NCBI GenBank assembly: GCA_004151065.3
Contig: NWUY0300009448.1
Coordinates: 42,630 to 68,258 of the forward strand
Reading direction: 5' to 3'
Source of the DNA: Larix sibirica
Taxonomy: Eukaryota > Streptophyta > Pinopsida > Pinales > Pinaceae
DNA length: 25,629 bases
The notes below the pieces were generated by a model, which was not told the origin of the DNA, ran no database searches, and saw nothing but the letters and a program-made list of their open reading frames with translations. Below, one piece after another: positions 1 to 9,149 of the stretch (position 1 is its first letter; every line of letters starts with the position of its first letter). Both the position numbers and the translations under genes were made by a program.

Positions 1-455
1 AACTCCGGTGAATCCTGCACCAGCGAGGTATCATTATTAAATCTGGCCTTGAAATCCCCTGTGGCAATGGTGTACAGTCTGACCTGGGTTGAGGAAAGCA
101 AAACCACGCGTTTGGAGACGTCCAGGTGATCGAGAGGAGTCGAGCAGATCTTTGTCCATTGAATGCCATGATCCCTGGTACGGCGTCTGGTACAAGCCAT
201 CATCAGGTTAGTCGAAGATGCCGTCACCCCAGCTGAAGAGGAGAGAGCGATGGAGAGGGGGAGATAGCGGAAGCTGAGGAGGAGGTAGGTGTCCTCGTTT
301 GGGGACACATCGCACCCCCGCATGGAGTCCATCCGTCCACGAAGGCGCCAGGTGCCCGATGTCCGAAGCCAGCAGCCCTTACGTGTTTTACTATTGCCAT
401 GCCAAATGCCCATGGGAACGATGTTACGGGATGGGGACCCTATTGACTCTTTCAT
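1..455 (-). CDS. Unrecognised open frame, partial (runs off left edge)
   Basis: On the minus strand an ATG at 455-453 opens a frame that stays free of stops for about 151 codons to the first base of the window, so the 3' end is missing. It starts inside the end of the LINE RNase H frame, one reading frame away. Composition is more GC-rich than the rest of the window around 230-420. The predicted peptide has no motif I recognise; it has a leucine/serine-rich stretch near residues 60-80 and a basic patch near 90-95. It could be the 3' region of the LINE, a host exon next to it, or chance in GC-rich DNA, where stops are rarer. I see no splice evidence, and no function is assigned. Confidence 0.3.
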   Translation of the reverse strand, partial: MKESIGSPSRNIVPMGIWHGNSKTRKGCWLRTSGTWRLRGRMDSMRGCDVSPNEDTYLLLSFRYLPLSIALSSSAGVTASSTNLMMACTRRRTRDHGIQWTKICSTPLDHLDVSKRVVLLSSTQVRLYTIATGDFKARFNNDTSLVQDSPE

Positions 456-600
456 TAACTTTTAAAAAACCTTTTCGTAATTGAATAGCTTCATTGGCTG
501 CTTTGTCAGCCTGTTCATTATTCTTNNGGGATACAATAAAGTACAAATGTAATGCATACAATATACAAGTGAATATCTTCCGAAGTTACAAATACATCAA
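424..600 (-). pseudogene. LINE ORF2 fragment: C-terminal end of RNase H
   Basis: Reading the minus strand from about 575 to the TAA at 426-424 gives the end of a plant LINE RNase H domain. The recognisable motif is NNEQADKAANEA, matching the family pattern in which an asparagine and the last catalytic aspartate (N-x-x-A-D) precede an alanine-rich helix. The codon containing the two ambiguous bases at 525-526 reads Cnn and may be Arg, as usual in this motif. Farther upstream similarity fades and a stop appears, and at about 601 the sequence becomes Ty3/gypsy. The fragment lacks the middle of RNase H. It is on the same strand as the LINE at 21269-25601, whose RNase H is broken at its own 3' end, so the two may be halves of one element. 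Confidence 0.6.
525..526. other. Two ambiguous bases (nn)
   Basis: Two undetermined bases lie in the LINE RNase H fragment, about 75 bases from the point where LINE similarity gives way to Ty3/gypsy sequence. They may be a base-calling uncertainty or a closed scaffold gap. Confidence 0.9.
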
Positions 601-1992
601 CATGTATGCATAGCAAAGTGCACCCACCAGCTACATCCACACTGAATCCTCCAAAGTCCCCAGTTGGAATGTCTCTCCTGGTCACCAAAGCCGAATCTAT
701 AAATTTATGGCTTGCCCCACCATCTATTAAGATTATGACCCACTGTCCCTATATGAATTCCCTAACACGAAAAGTTTTAAATCTAGGAACACCTGATAGG
801 GTAGCAATGGTTCCTCTCAAATTTTATACATGTGACTACCTTCCATTCCCATTTCTCTACTCGCCATCCTAAACTTGTTCCTCCTCTTCCTCATCATGAT
901 CAAAGTGCACCTATATGTAATGAACCGCACCTTTACCCATGCACTTATGTCCCAGTTCCCAAGGCTCCTTGCAACTATAACAAAACTTCTTCCTTCACAT
1001 CTCATTCTGGGTCTCATCCTTTTGTAGGGCCTTTTTGTCTTTGTCTTTATGAGGAACGAAAGCTTTGGACTGGATTTTTTTCTTTGGGATTGAGTCCTCC
1101 ATGTCCCGAACTCTAATGATGGAATCCTGTAATGTCTCAAGTTTGAAGGCCTTAACCCAACCATGTAGTGGCTCGGATAATCCCTCATTGAAAAGCATAA
1201 TGAGTCTAGGCTCCAACACATCCACCACCATGACTACAAGCCTCTAAAACTATGAACTGTAGGCATCTACTATACCTGCCTACTTGAGTTGTGCCAACTC
1301 CCTGAAATGCAACTCTGGATCTTTCATGTCAAACATATCCATTAGTCATTATGTGAAGTCTAGATATGAGGTAATAATGACATGCCCTAGAGTAATTAGT
1401 CCATGGTACCACCACTCATGAACTTCCCCCTACAAATGCAAGGTAGCATATTTGATCGATTTTTCCTACTTCATGGGATTGAGCATGAAATAAGTGTCCA
1501 ACTTCTGAACCCAAGCTCTAGTCATGCATTTGTTAGACCCATCAAAGGAAGGGGTAGTCAAGTTCCCAACCTTCCACTACATATCAAAATTTCATGGGCC
1601 CCTGTTGAAGTCTCTAGTTATGTTCTTGTACTTGATGGTATAGAACTCCTGTAATGTCATCATTGTGTGAAACTATGCCCCAAGAGTCTATACTCCCTCA
1701 AGTAATCATTAAAATTGTCACCCGGTAATAGTTGGCCATTATTCCCTATTCGTTTCTCATCCAAGAACTGAGGTTAGAGGGGTCTAAGCGTCACTATACT
1801 AGCTACTCAAGTGTTGTGTTGAGTGGGAACATTAGTGTTGCTTCTTTCTGCACTTGTAACCATTATTGTTTTGGTTGGCCTGAGTACTAGTGATCAGGAG
1901 AGTCATAAGTTGAACAAACTATTGTTCCCCCTAGCTAAATCATTCAAAATGTTCAAAGTACTTCCCTCTGGTTGATCATCCATGTCCTCCAT
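601..1992 (-). pseudogene. gag-pro: Ty3/gypsy gag-protease relic (left copy)
   Basis: The minus strand from an ATG at 1992 encodes a broken Ty3/gypsy Gag followed by protease. The start is chosen because it aligns with the related copy at 19154: both share the peptide EGSTLNILND shortly after the Met. Further on come pieces of the Gag core (995-1231, including SEPLHGWVKAFK), then a zinc knuckle of the CYSCKEPWELGHKC type at 982-941, an acidic stretch, and the aspartic protease active site LIDGGASHKFID (aspartate codon 724-722). The frame is interrupted by many stops and shifts. Homology to the right-hand copy ends at about 601, inside protease. The zinc knuckle and protease motif are better preserved here than in the right copy. 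In the family Gag packages RNA and the protease cuts the polyprotein; neither can be expressed from this relic. Confidence 0.8.
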
Positions 1993-2203
1993 TTCTTCTT
2001 TTTCTTCTCCTACTCCTAGTTACTCTTCTTCTTTTGACTCTACCCAGTTCTCACCCTCTGAATCTGATTGATCCACTTCCCCGAACTCTAATAAAAATAT
2101 GTTTGTAAGTTCTCCTCTCTGCCTCCTTCTCCTATAGGTGGTATGTTCACTACCCTCTTGATTCATAAAAATGCATGCAACTCACAAGCTGGCATAATCA
2201 CAT

Positions 2204-2215
2204 GCTCTAATACCA
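2204..2215 (-). promoter_or_regulatory. Primer binding site for initiator tRNA-Met (one mismatch)
   Basis: The minus strand reads TGGTATTAGAGC one base after the LTR end. The plant LTR-retrotransposon primer site complementary to the initiator tRNA-Met 3' end is TGGTATCAGAGC, so this copy has one C-to-T change. It fixes the element's orientation as minus and marks the LTR here as a 5' LTR with respect to the gag at 601-1992. Confidence 0.8.
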
Positions 2216-2216
2216 C

Positions 2217-3801
2217 TGTAATGTCCCTTGTTAGATCTAGACTGATTTTTAGGCTAACTATTGGTGTAGTCTGGTTGAGGACTGCCGTCAAACACTTAGT
2301 CTACTTCTACCTTGATATCACTGTAACGTCCCACACCAAAATAGATTAATGAAATGGTTTGGTTGTTGGTTTTTTATTACAACTTCCGCCAAATAGTTGT
2401 CCTACAACTTTTGTAACTGTTGATATGTATTATGTCTTACTGTTGCCAAGTATTTAAAACCAGTTAGTTGGGTGATTCCATCAAAGAGTTCTCAGATTGT
2501 TTCATGGGTTTGCTTGGGGTTGTGAACTTGTTTCGTATTTAAATTATCAACACAATGACCACGAAACATACCTTCTCATAACATAACGCTTGCTTGTATT
2601 TATTACTCATAATAAATTAAGTACACAACAAGACTGTAATAGCAAGAACATGGATTCCAAAGATTATAACAACAAGATTACATTAGCAATGGAAAATTGG
2701 AAACAACATATATCTAACCTTTAGCTGGATGTAACAAGTTATTTTAGCACCTGGAAGTGAAAGAGAGGAATGCTAATAGATAATAACCTTCGAAAATGCA
2801 CCCAGCAATTTCATGCCATCATATTAAGTATGTCATGAAGGCTAAGAATGTGTGCACACGCCCATAATGATGCCCAAAGTCGAGTTACGACCTGCCAGTG
2901 AAAAGGAACCTACAGAAGTTAAAATATAAGCCTGGGAATGATAGATATGGACCTAGAGATGACTTATTGTCCCCCCAAGAATGAAGCTCACAGCCTAGTA
3001 ATGATGTTTTCAGCAAGAAGATAACTTTACGGACTATCTCTAATAGTGAAACCCAACATAATTCGATATTCAACCTACTAGAGAGGAAATATGACCAGCT
3101 ATAAGAGGGTATGATCATTCCAAAAAAATCCTTGTGCTAAAAGTGATGTTGGCACTCTTCCTTAGTCCCCACGAAGTTGCCAGAAGTACCCACATCCCTC
3201 CACCCATAGATAATAGATACCAACTCAAAATATTGCCTTCAACTAATGGTACAACCCTCCAATCTCACCCAAAGTAATTTCTTCTTTTTCAAGTCTTTGC
3301 AAATATGATGAAATCTTCCTTGGGAAGTAGAAATTGTTTTTCTCAACGAAACAACATGAGAAATCTGAGTGATTTCTCCCTTAGATAACTAGGGGTATGG
3401 TTTCACCATTGAAACCATTTCACCCATAGGGTTTTTGTCCCAAGAGGAACAAGTTATAGGAGCTCTTCAAAATCAATTTTAAAAAATAACTTGAATGAAT
3501 GAGAGAATGGCTCAATTTCCCCTTTTTATAATTCTCCTTTCACTTTTTGTGACTCTTCAACTTCTCGTGACCCGCTTTTACTTTTTCTCTGAATTTAATA
3601 AACATTAAGTGACTTTTAAATGAGAAAGTGGCTTTTCTCTAAGTCCCATGCCTTTAATTAATTAAGTTCACTTTACAATGTTATTTTCTGCTTGTGAACA
3701 TTAATTTATTAATTAATTCCTATTTACGTCGACCATAGCCTGCAGGGATTAAATAGGCTATTGAGTCATCTCCTGGATATCATTTGAATGGGGACATTAC
3801 A
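2217..3801 (-). repeat. Ty3/gypsy LTR, shared between two internal regions
   Basis: About 1585 bases. The ends are an exact 11-base inverted pair: TGTAATGTCCC at 2217-2227 and its reverse complement at 3791-3801, giving TG...CA termini. On the minus strand it is preceded by a polypurine tract (3814-3803) and followed by a primer binding site (2215-2204), so it serves as 3' LTR for the pol region to its right and 5' LTR for the gag to its left. A TATA-like box, TATAAAAAGGGG, lies at 3530-3519 on the minus strand, and an AATAAA lies at 2604-2599; both are conserved in the LTR at 19379-20976, from which this one has clearly diverged. A second LTR-end-like sequence at 2313-2332 makes the left boundary uncertain by about 105 bases. 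Confidence 0.8.
3519..3530 (-). promoter_or_regulatory. TATA-like box inside LTR
   Basis: The minus strand reads TATAAAAAGGGG. The same string occurs at the matching place of the other LTR (20693-20704) although the LTRs have drifted elsewhere. This is the likely retrotransposon core promoter, inferred from sequence only. Confidence 0.5.
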
Positions 3802-3802
3802 G

Positions 3803-3814
3803 TCCTCCCTTCCT
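3803..3814 (-). promoter_or_regulatory. Polypurine tract
   Basis: The minus strand reads AGGAAGGGAGGA, then one C, then the LTR start TGTAATGTCCCC. A purine run directly before the 3' LTR is the expected plus-strand DNA priming site of LTR retrotransposons. The 5.6-kb duplication begins inside this tract. Confidence 0.75.
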
Positions 3815-5562
3815 GAAATTGCTTGTCCTCAAGCAATGCCAAACCAACCATATAACCAACAAGTGGAGCCAAACCCAAACTAATAATGATCCCAGGGTCC
3901 CAAACCAATTCGAAAGATGTGGAGCACCTACTACTCACAATATTGTCCTACAAGGTACTAACACAAGAGACCCCCATAAGGCCACCGATCAATAGAGAAA
4001 TTAGATACTATAAAGTCTTAGTCTGCCTCTCATAGAATCGGCCTCTTAGGAAGCCATTCCAAGGCACTATAGGAGTGGACTCTTGATAGTAAAATTTGAC
4101 TCCCCCATCTGTACTAGCTACCAAACTATCAAACCATGAATTCCTGGAGTCCCATGCTATCCCCATAAAGGACCCACCATTCTGACTTTGTGCCACTTGG
4201 ATCATAAATATATGTCCCTAATGCATAAATTGTATCCTCCACTCCTGGAACAGAAATTTTTAATGCCTATAAGAACTATCCCCACTATCCAGGATCATAT
4301 CCTACAATTGTATCTCAGTTAATTCAAAGTTTGCATATCCACTACCAGAATTGATCCTGAGTATCATAAAAGAAAATATATCCTGCCATATGGCATGCAC
4401 CCCATCATCTTCTCTCAAGCTGTCTCAAAAATGACACGTACCAATCATATGAGTTCCTAGAACCCACATCCAAACTAGGAGTCCACTATTCCTCATACCA
4501 ACTGACTGCAACTGTGCTACACTATTCAACCTTCTGCTAGTTAATATGCCCGACTCCTTCCAAAATGTAGTGAAAGATCTATTGTCCCCATCATTGATGA
4601 TGTACGCAAGCCTACCATAGAGTCTAAGCTTCTCCCTAAAAAACAAGTATGCCTTTTGCGGTGCCTCATACTCCGATGAAATCGTGATGAAATGTGCAAA
4701 CTTGGTTACTCGATCAAAAACTGTATAAATTCCATCCCTACCATGCACCTCCGATAGCCTTGTGACGACATCCACCGACACACTCACCCACTTTTGTTAT
4801 GGAATGAGTAAATGCTATAACAATACTGTAGGATGAGAATGCTCTGACTTGTTCTGTTGACAAGTCATACACCCCCTCACATGTTCAAACACATCGTACT
4901 CGAGGCCCCTCCAAAACAACCTATCTCTAATCTATCAGTAAGTCATGAAGTATATTGGTGTCCTGTCAAAGGTGTATCGTGCATCACCCACGTGATCTTC
5001 TCCCTATGTGTGGACTTAGGGACTAAATATATGCGATCTCTATAATAGATAATGCCATCCACTACTATGTACATGTCATCCTTAATGTGTCCATCCGTCA
5101 ACTCACAAGCAAACCTACTCTTGGAATATTCCACAAGGAGGTGGGACTTCCAATCAGCTGAAATCTCTATGTGCCAATCCAATATGGGTTTGATCTTCTC
5201 CCTAGGTACCTGCACACCCTTCTCTCATCCTAATTTGATGGTACCCCGAATGCAAATCCATATTAGATAGGTACACTGCACTTTGAATCAAATCCATCAT
5301 TTGCTCTACTCTATATGATATATCCCCATGCCTAAACAAATTATCCATACGTTTGGTTAACACATTCCTTGCAGCACCCTTGGACATGCTCCTCAGAACT
5401 ACCCTCTTACCACCTGTCGCATTGAACCCCATCTCCATTGTTTGGTAGTTCACTGAAATTGTCCCCAGAGTACTAATCCATTGTACACCCAAGAATACAT
5501 GAGAATTTGCAAGCTCGGCCACGTAGAAATCATCTATCATGATGTAGTTGCCTATCGACACA
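3815..5562 (-). pseudogene. pol: Ty3/gypsy pol relic with internal deletions (copy 1)
   Basis: Reading right to left: the C-terminal half of the aspartic protease domain (from 5562, with GNYIMIDDFYVAEL and VLGVQW), then a short reverse transcriptase piece with YLSNMDLHSGYHQIRM at about 5276-5226, then the end of RNase H joined to the integrase zinc-binding domain (5215-4860: MHDTPLTGHQ, then CMTCQQNKSEHSHP), and the integrase core (4800-4425: SVDVVTRL, then the second aspartate in INDGDNRSF). The protease-RT linker and all of the RT palm (YxDD) plus most of RNase H are missing. The third catalytic residue of the integrase DDE triad is not recognisable. Sequence from 4400 down to 3815, including a 65-codon frame at 4205-4008, fits the decayed integrase C-terminus and 3' untranslated region. 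Stops and frameshifts separate the domains, so nothing functional remains. Confidence 0.85.
5552..5562. repeat. Left target-site duplication of LINE insertion (copy 1)
   Basis: CTATCGACACA directly precedes the LINE-like insertion. Its partner is not found at the right end of this copy (9425 onward), only beside copy 2 at 17706-17716. Confidence 0.75.
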
Positions 5563-5644
5563 ATCAGTAAGGCTAACACTCATTCTTGTGAATCTGAGCA
5601 AGAGAGCTCCAAGAACTGTTTGTGATAAGAGCTAGGGTTTCAGA

Positions 5645-7230
5645 ATGACGTCAACTGGAGATGAGCTCCCACCTCCTGCACCATATCAAGCGGCCTTCGT
5701 GCATTTGATTTCCTTAATGCAGAAAATGGGAACAAGATAGGAATCCTCTCGATTCATTAAGAAAACAATCATTCCTAAGGTTTCATTACCCTACAACATC
5801 TAGACAGAAGGATTTGGAAATTTCTGAATGAGGTTTACTTGGTCCATTTACAAGAATCTGGCCCTCCCCTAGATCTATACTGATTTGGCTTTAAAAAAAC
5901 TGGGAACCTCTCATCAATGGCAGGATGACTCACTTTTTTCGTGGTAGGGGATTTTATGCTTTCTTGGTTGAATTTAAAGAGGATAGAGATTTAATTTGCA
6001 GAAGTGGACAATATTTCTTCAGCAATAGAGGCATGTACATCAATACATGGACTCTTAACTTTGATCTAGAATCGGATATTCCATTTGTTGTACTAGTTTG
6101 GGTAAGAATGCCACATCCTCCTATTCACTATTGGGGAGATGACTCTCTGAGAGATTGAAAATAAGTTGGGGAAATACATTGATAAAGCAGAACCTAGGGA
6201 AGGGAAGTTTCAATGTGCAAGAATTTGTGTAGAGGTATATCTGGAGAAGGGACTCCCATAAGCAATTCATCTTGTTTTGGATAACTAGAGTCATATTCAA
6301 CAATTAAATTATGAACAAATACCTTTTAAGTGCAAATCATGTCATTCTTATGGCGTTTTTGCCAAAGACTGCAAGAAGGTTGGAAATATAATATTTGATT
6401 CCTAGAAACAAGATGAAAATTGGAAAACATTGAGCAAGAAAGCCAAGGATGTTACAACTTTAGGTGTAAAAGGTATTCCATCCTCTTCTAATTTGACTAC
6501 AATCACTAGGAATCCAGTCATCAAGGAGAATAGGTTTGAAGCTTTAAATCATATACCAGAAATGCCTAAGAATCTAGTAATATCAGTCAAAATATTTGAA
6601 TCTTTGAGTCAAGAAGCTCCTCTAAGCTTCTTAGAAGTAGTAGCCCCAACGGTAAGAGAATCGAGATCAGCCTTTCCACCTAGATTATCATCTATTATGT
6701 ATGAGTTGGATTAGCAAGTTGAACAAGTAAATAGACAAGAAAATATATTAAATATAGCAGCAGGCAGTGAAGTAACTCAAGAAACGTAGATGATATATGC
6801 ATGAGTGTTAACTACAAATCAAGCAAAATTAGCTACAACGTATGAAGAAAGAGAGATGGTTGAGGAAGAGGAAAGAATGACTCAAAAAGGACAAAAGTTA
6901 GGGAAATAAGTAAGAGAAGAAGTTGCAAATCGTGAAAAAATGATGGGGTTACAAACAAATATGGATCACACCTTAATTCCAAAAAGTAAGGGAGTAGGTA
7001 ATCCATTAACTCATAGCTCCCAAAAAGGGAGGCAATCCCAAGGCAATAGGTAAATAATGCAAAATAGTCTTTTGGAGTTGTAGAGGGATGGGGAACAGAG
7101 GTATGAAAGAAATATAGATGGAGACTATTCGGAAAAACAATGCTATGAAAGAAATAAAGAAGGAGACTATTCTACAAAACAATGGTATGAAAGAAGTAGG
7201 TCAGAAACATTGGAATTCAAGTAATGGTGT
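5645..7230 (+). pseudogene. LINE ORF1: DUF4283 + CCHC zinc knuckle, decayed (copy 1)
   Basis: The ATG at 5645 lies just after a GCTAGGGTTT leader and starts a 31-codon proline-rich N-terminus ending at TAG 5738-5740. After a frameshift, 5925-6158 encodes the DUF4283 RNA-binding region (RGRGFYAFLVEFKEDRD, then VWVRMPHPPIHYW). A second shift leads to EIENKLGKYIDKAEPREGKF and CARICVEVYLEKGLP from about 6150 to 6250, with in-frame stops. The zinc knuckle follows at 6331-6372, CKSCHSYGVFAKDC, in which the zinc-binding His of the C-x2-C-x4-H-x4-C pattern has become Val. The charged tail continues to about 7230, including a 94-codon frame at 6430-6714. In intact plant L1 elements this protein binds the element RNA; this copy cannot be translated whole. 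Confidence 0.75.
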
Positions 7231-7411
7231 TGCGGTGAGCTCGGGAGGAGCATCTAGAGGAATATGTTTTCTTTTTAACCGATGTGAGTTTGAACTAAAG
7301 TATACAAGGCAAAATCAACACTGTCTTTACACTGGTAAGCATCATGTATTGCTATGTGTTCTTTTTTGTACTAATGTTGTGCTTCTCTATATGGAAGAGG
7401 AGTGTCAAGGT

Positions 7412-7939
7412 ATTGAAGGAATTTGCAATCCTAATCATAGAAAATTTGATAAAGTGAATCTGTATAAGCTTTATGTTGTTGGTGAGAGAGTTATTAATAG
7501 GACAGTACTTTGTTTGGTTTTCCCTTGGAATTGGATAAGGAGAGAAATAGTTTCTTAAGTAGTGAAAACACAAAATTTGGCAATCATTATAGTCACTAGT
7601 TCAAGCTATTACTCATCTCATATGGATATAAAGAGATGGGTAGTTGTGTCTTTTGCAATTTCACTCGACAATTCACCTTCTCAGGATTTAAAAGAAATAT
7701 ATCCTTGGATCTTTGTTTTAAGGTTGAAGGAATTTACAATTGTAATCATAGAAACTCTGATAAAGTGAATCGGTATAAGCTTTTCATTGCTGGTGAGAGA
7801 GTTATTATTAGTCACTAGCTCAAGTTATTACTCACTTTAGATGAATATAAAGATATGGACAGTTGTGTATTTTGCAACTGCACTTGGCAATTCACCTTCT
7901 TAGGATTTGAAAGTAATACCTACTTAGATCTTTGTTACT
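7412..7939 (+). repeat. Degenerate direct repeat, two units (copy 1)
   Basis: Unit 1 is 7412-7720 and unit 2 is 7723-7939, with period about 311; unit 1 has roughly 90 extra bases in the middle. Both carry matching starts (GTAATCATAG-like, then GATAAAGTGAAT, then GGTGAGAGAGTTATTA) and matching ends (AATTCACCTTCT, then AGGATTT, then TTGGATCTTTGTT-like). Translated, the units share EGI-x-N-x-NHR-x2-DKVN-x-YKL-x3-GERVI and SCVFCN-x-T-x-QFTF-x-GF-x7-LDLC. Confidence 0.8.
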
Positions 7940-7962
7940 AGGGTTTTTTCAATATCAGGCAA

Positions 7963-8430
7963 TTGTCTTTGGAGTTGGTTATCATTCGACAGAGGATCGT
8001 CAACAGTAAGAAGTGGAGTGAAGGAAGTTGTGCTATTTTGTCTTTAGCGTTGATTCCTTTCAAGACTTTATTGGATAGTGCTAGTAATTGTTTAACTGAA
8101 GGTGTAGTTTGTGATAATGAAAATGTAACAAGGCTCACGATGTGTAGAAGCTTAGATTTTTCTGATATGGACCAGAAAATGAAGGATTATTGTTTTGTTT
8201 GTATTGAACTGAAGAACAATGTTACAAAAGATGATCGATTGGTTTTCATAAGCTGCTTTAGTGCTTGCTCTTTTGTTAAATTGCCTTCAATATTGATTTA
8301 TTTCATGCCTTTGTTAGGCAATGTTAACGGCCTAAATGAACACATAGTTTGCTATGGTGGAATGCAACATGATTTACTATGTATTTCTCATACATCCCAA
8401 GTGCCTTTTGTTGTGAGAGCTCAGTGTTGA
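7963..8430 (+). CDS. Hypothetical 155-codon frame in retroposon 3' module (copy 1)
   Basis: An uninterrupted frame directly after the degenerate repeat. The product is cysteine-rich, with a hydrophobic stretch near residues 93-115. I recognise no family. It overlaps the following 256-codon frame by about 50 bases in a different phase, so the two may be one original frame broken by a shift near 8380-8430. The listed start (7963) may be a non-ATG start and there is no evidence that this Met position is used. Confidence 0.35.
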   Translation: MSLELVIIRQRIVNSKKWSEGSCAILSLALIPFKTLLDSASNCLTEGVVCDNENVTRLTMCRSLDFSDMDQKMKDYCFVCIELKNNVTKDDRLVFISCFSACSFVKLPSILIYFMPLLGNVNGLNEHIVCYGGMQHDLLCISHTSQVPFVVRAQC

Positions 8431-9149
8431 AATCTCTACTTATGTTATTTTTATTACCTCTAATGGTGTCACATTTTACCCTATTAAGAAACAAATTCGG
8501 GTTGTTTGTTGTTTTTGTTATTACACAAACTCTTCATAATGTTGACAGTCTAATGAAGAAAGGTAAAGTAATCATGGGAAACCAAGACCCCAGGCCTGAC
8601 AACATTGAAAATAAGGGCACCTCTCTACCATGTCACGAGAAAGATGAAACTAAAGAGGGACGATTTCTGGCTAACATAATTTGTTTCAACATTATATTCT
8701 ATGTTAATTGGACTTCAGATGAACCCAATAATTATTTGATAGTAGTGGTTGATTGTTATATTGCAAATGCGACAAGGATAATGTGGGGTAGTTGTATAGA
8801 TTCTTCTGATACTGTTAATCTCTTCGCCTGCTCTGGTATTTTTAATGGTATCATAACTTGTAATTCAGCTAAGAATCAAATTATGTCAATAAATATGAAC
8901 CATAGGGGTGGGGAAGGCAAAGAGGACATTTGTGAGAATGAAAATAGAGAGTTAAAGACTATTGTCCAAAATCATGTTTTATATCATTTAACAGAGTTTG
9001 AAGGCTCGGTGCAAGCTAGTGTTAAAGAAAGTAGTGACAATCCTATAGAGGAAGACCAAATGCTGACAAATCGTGGCCATGAAGAAGGATTCAAAGTTAA
9101 TAAAGATCATCACGAAGTCCCTCTGGAAGGGATGGAAAAAGGCATGTAA
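8379..9149 (+). CDS. Hypothetical 256-codon frame in retroposon 3' module (copy 1)
   Basis: The longest open frame in the window, ATG at 8379 and TAA at 9147-9149. In DNA this AT-rich a run of 256 codons without a stop is unlikely by chance. The first 50 residues are hydrophobic and could form membrane helices (about residues 18-52). A charged segment follows (65-95), then a hydrophobic, cysteine-containing middle (96-165), and a strongly acidic, glutamate-rich C-terminus (175-256, including ESSDNPIEEDQM). No catalytic motif of a LINE ORF2 is visible. It lies upstream of a 3' untranslated stretch and the poly(A). It could be captured host sequence, a lineage-specific element protein or residual coding of unknown origin. 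Confidence 0.4.
   Translation: MYFSYIPSAFCCESSVLKSLLMLFLLPLMVSHFTLLRNKFGLFVVFVITQTLHNVDSLMKKGKVIMGNQDPRPDNIENKGTSLPCHEKDETKEGRFLANIICFNIIFYVNWTSDEPNNYLIVVVDCYIANATRIMWGSCIDSSDTVNLFACSGIFNGIITCNSAKNQIMSINMNHRGGEGKEDICENENRELKTIVQNHVLYHLTEFEGSVQASVKESSDNPIEEDQMLTNRGHEEGFKVNKDHHEVPLEGMEKGM

Noticed and set aside
817-1221. 134-codon minus-strand frame over the left gag
   Set aside because: It is out of frame with the recognisable Gag and zinc-knuckle peptides, which are read in neighbouring frames.
8090-8140. Leucine-rich-repeat-like string GVVCDNENVTRLTM in the 155-codon frame
   Set aside because: It resembles a receptor LRR N-terminal motif, but no leucine-rich repeats follow.
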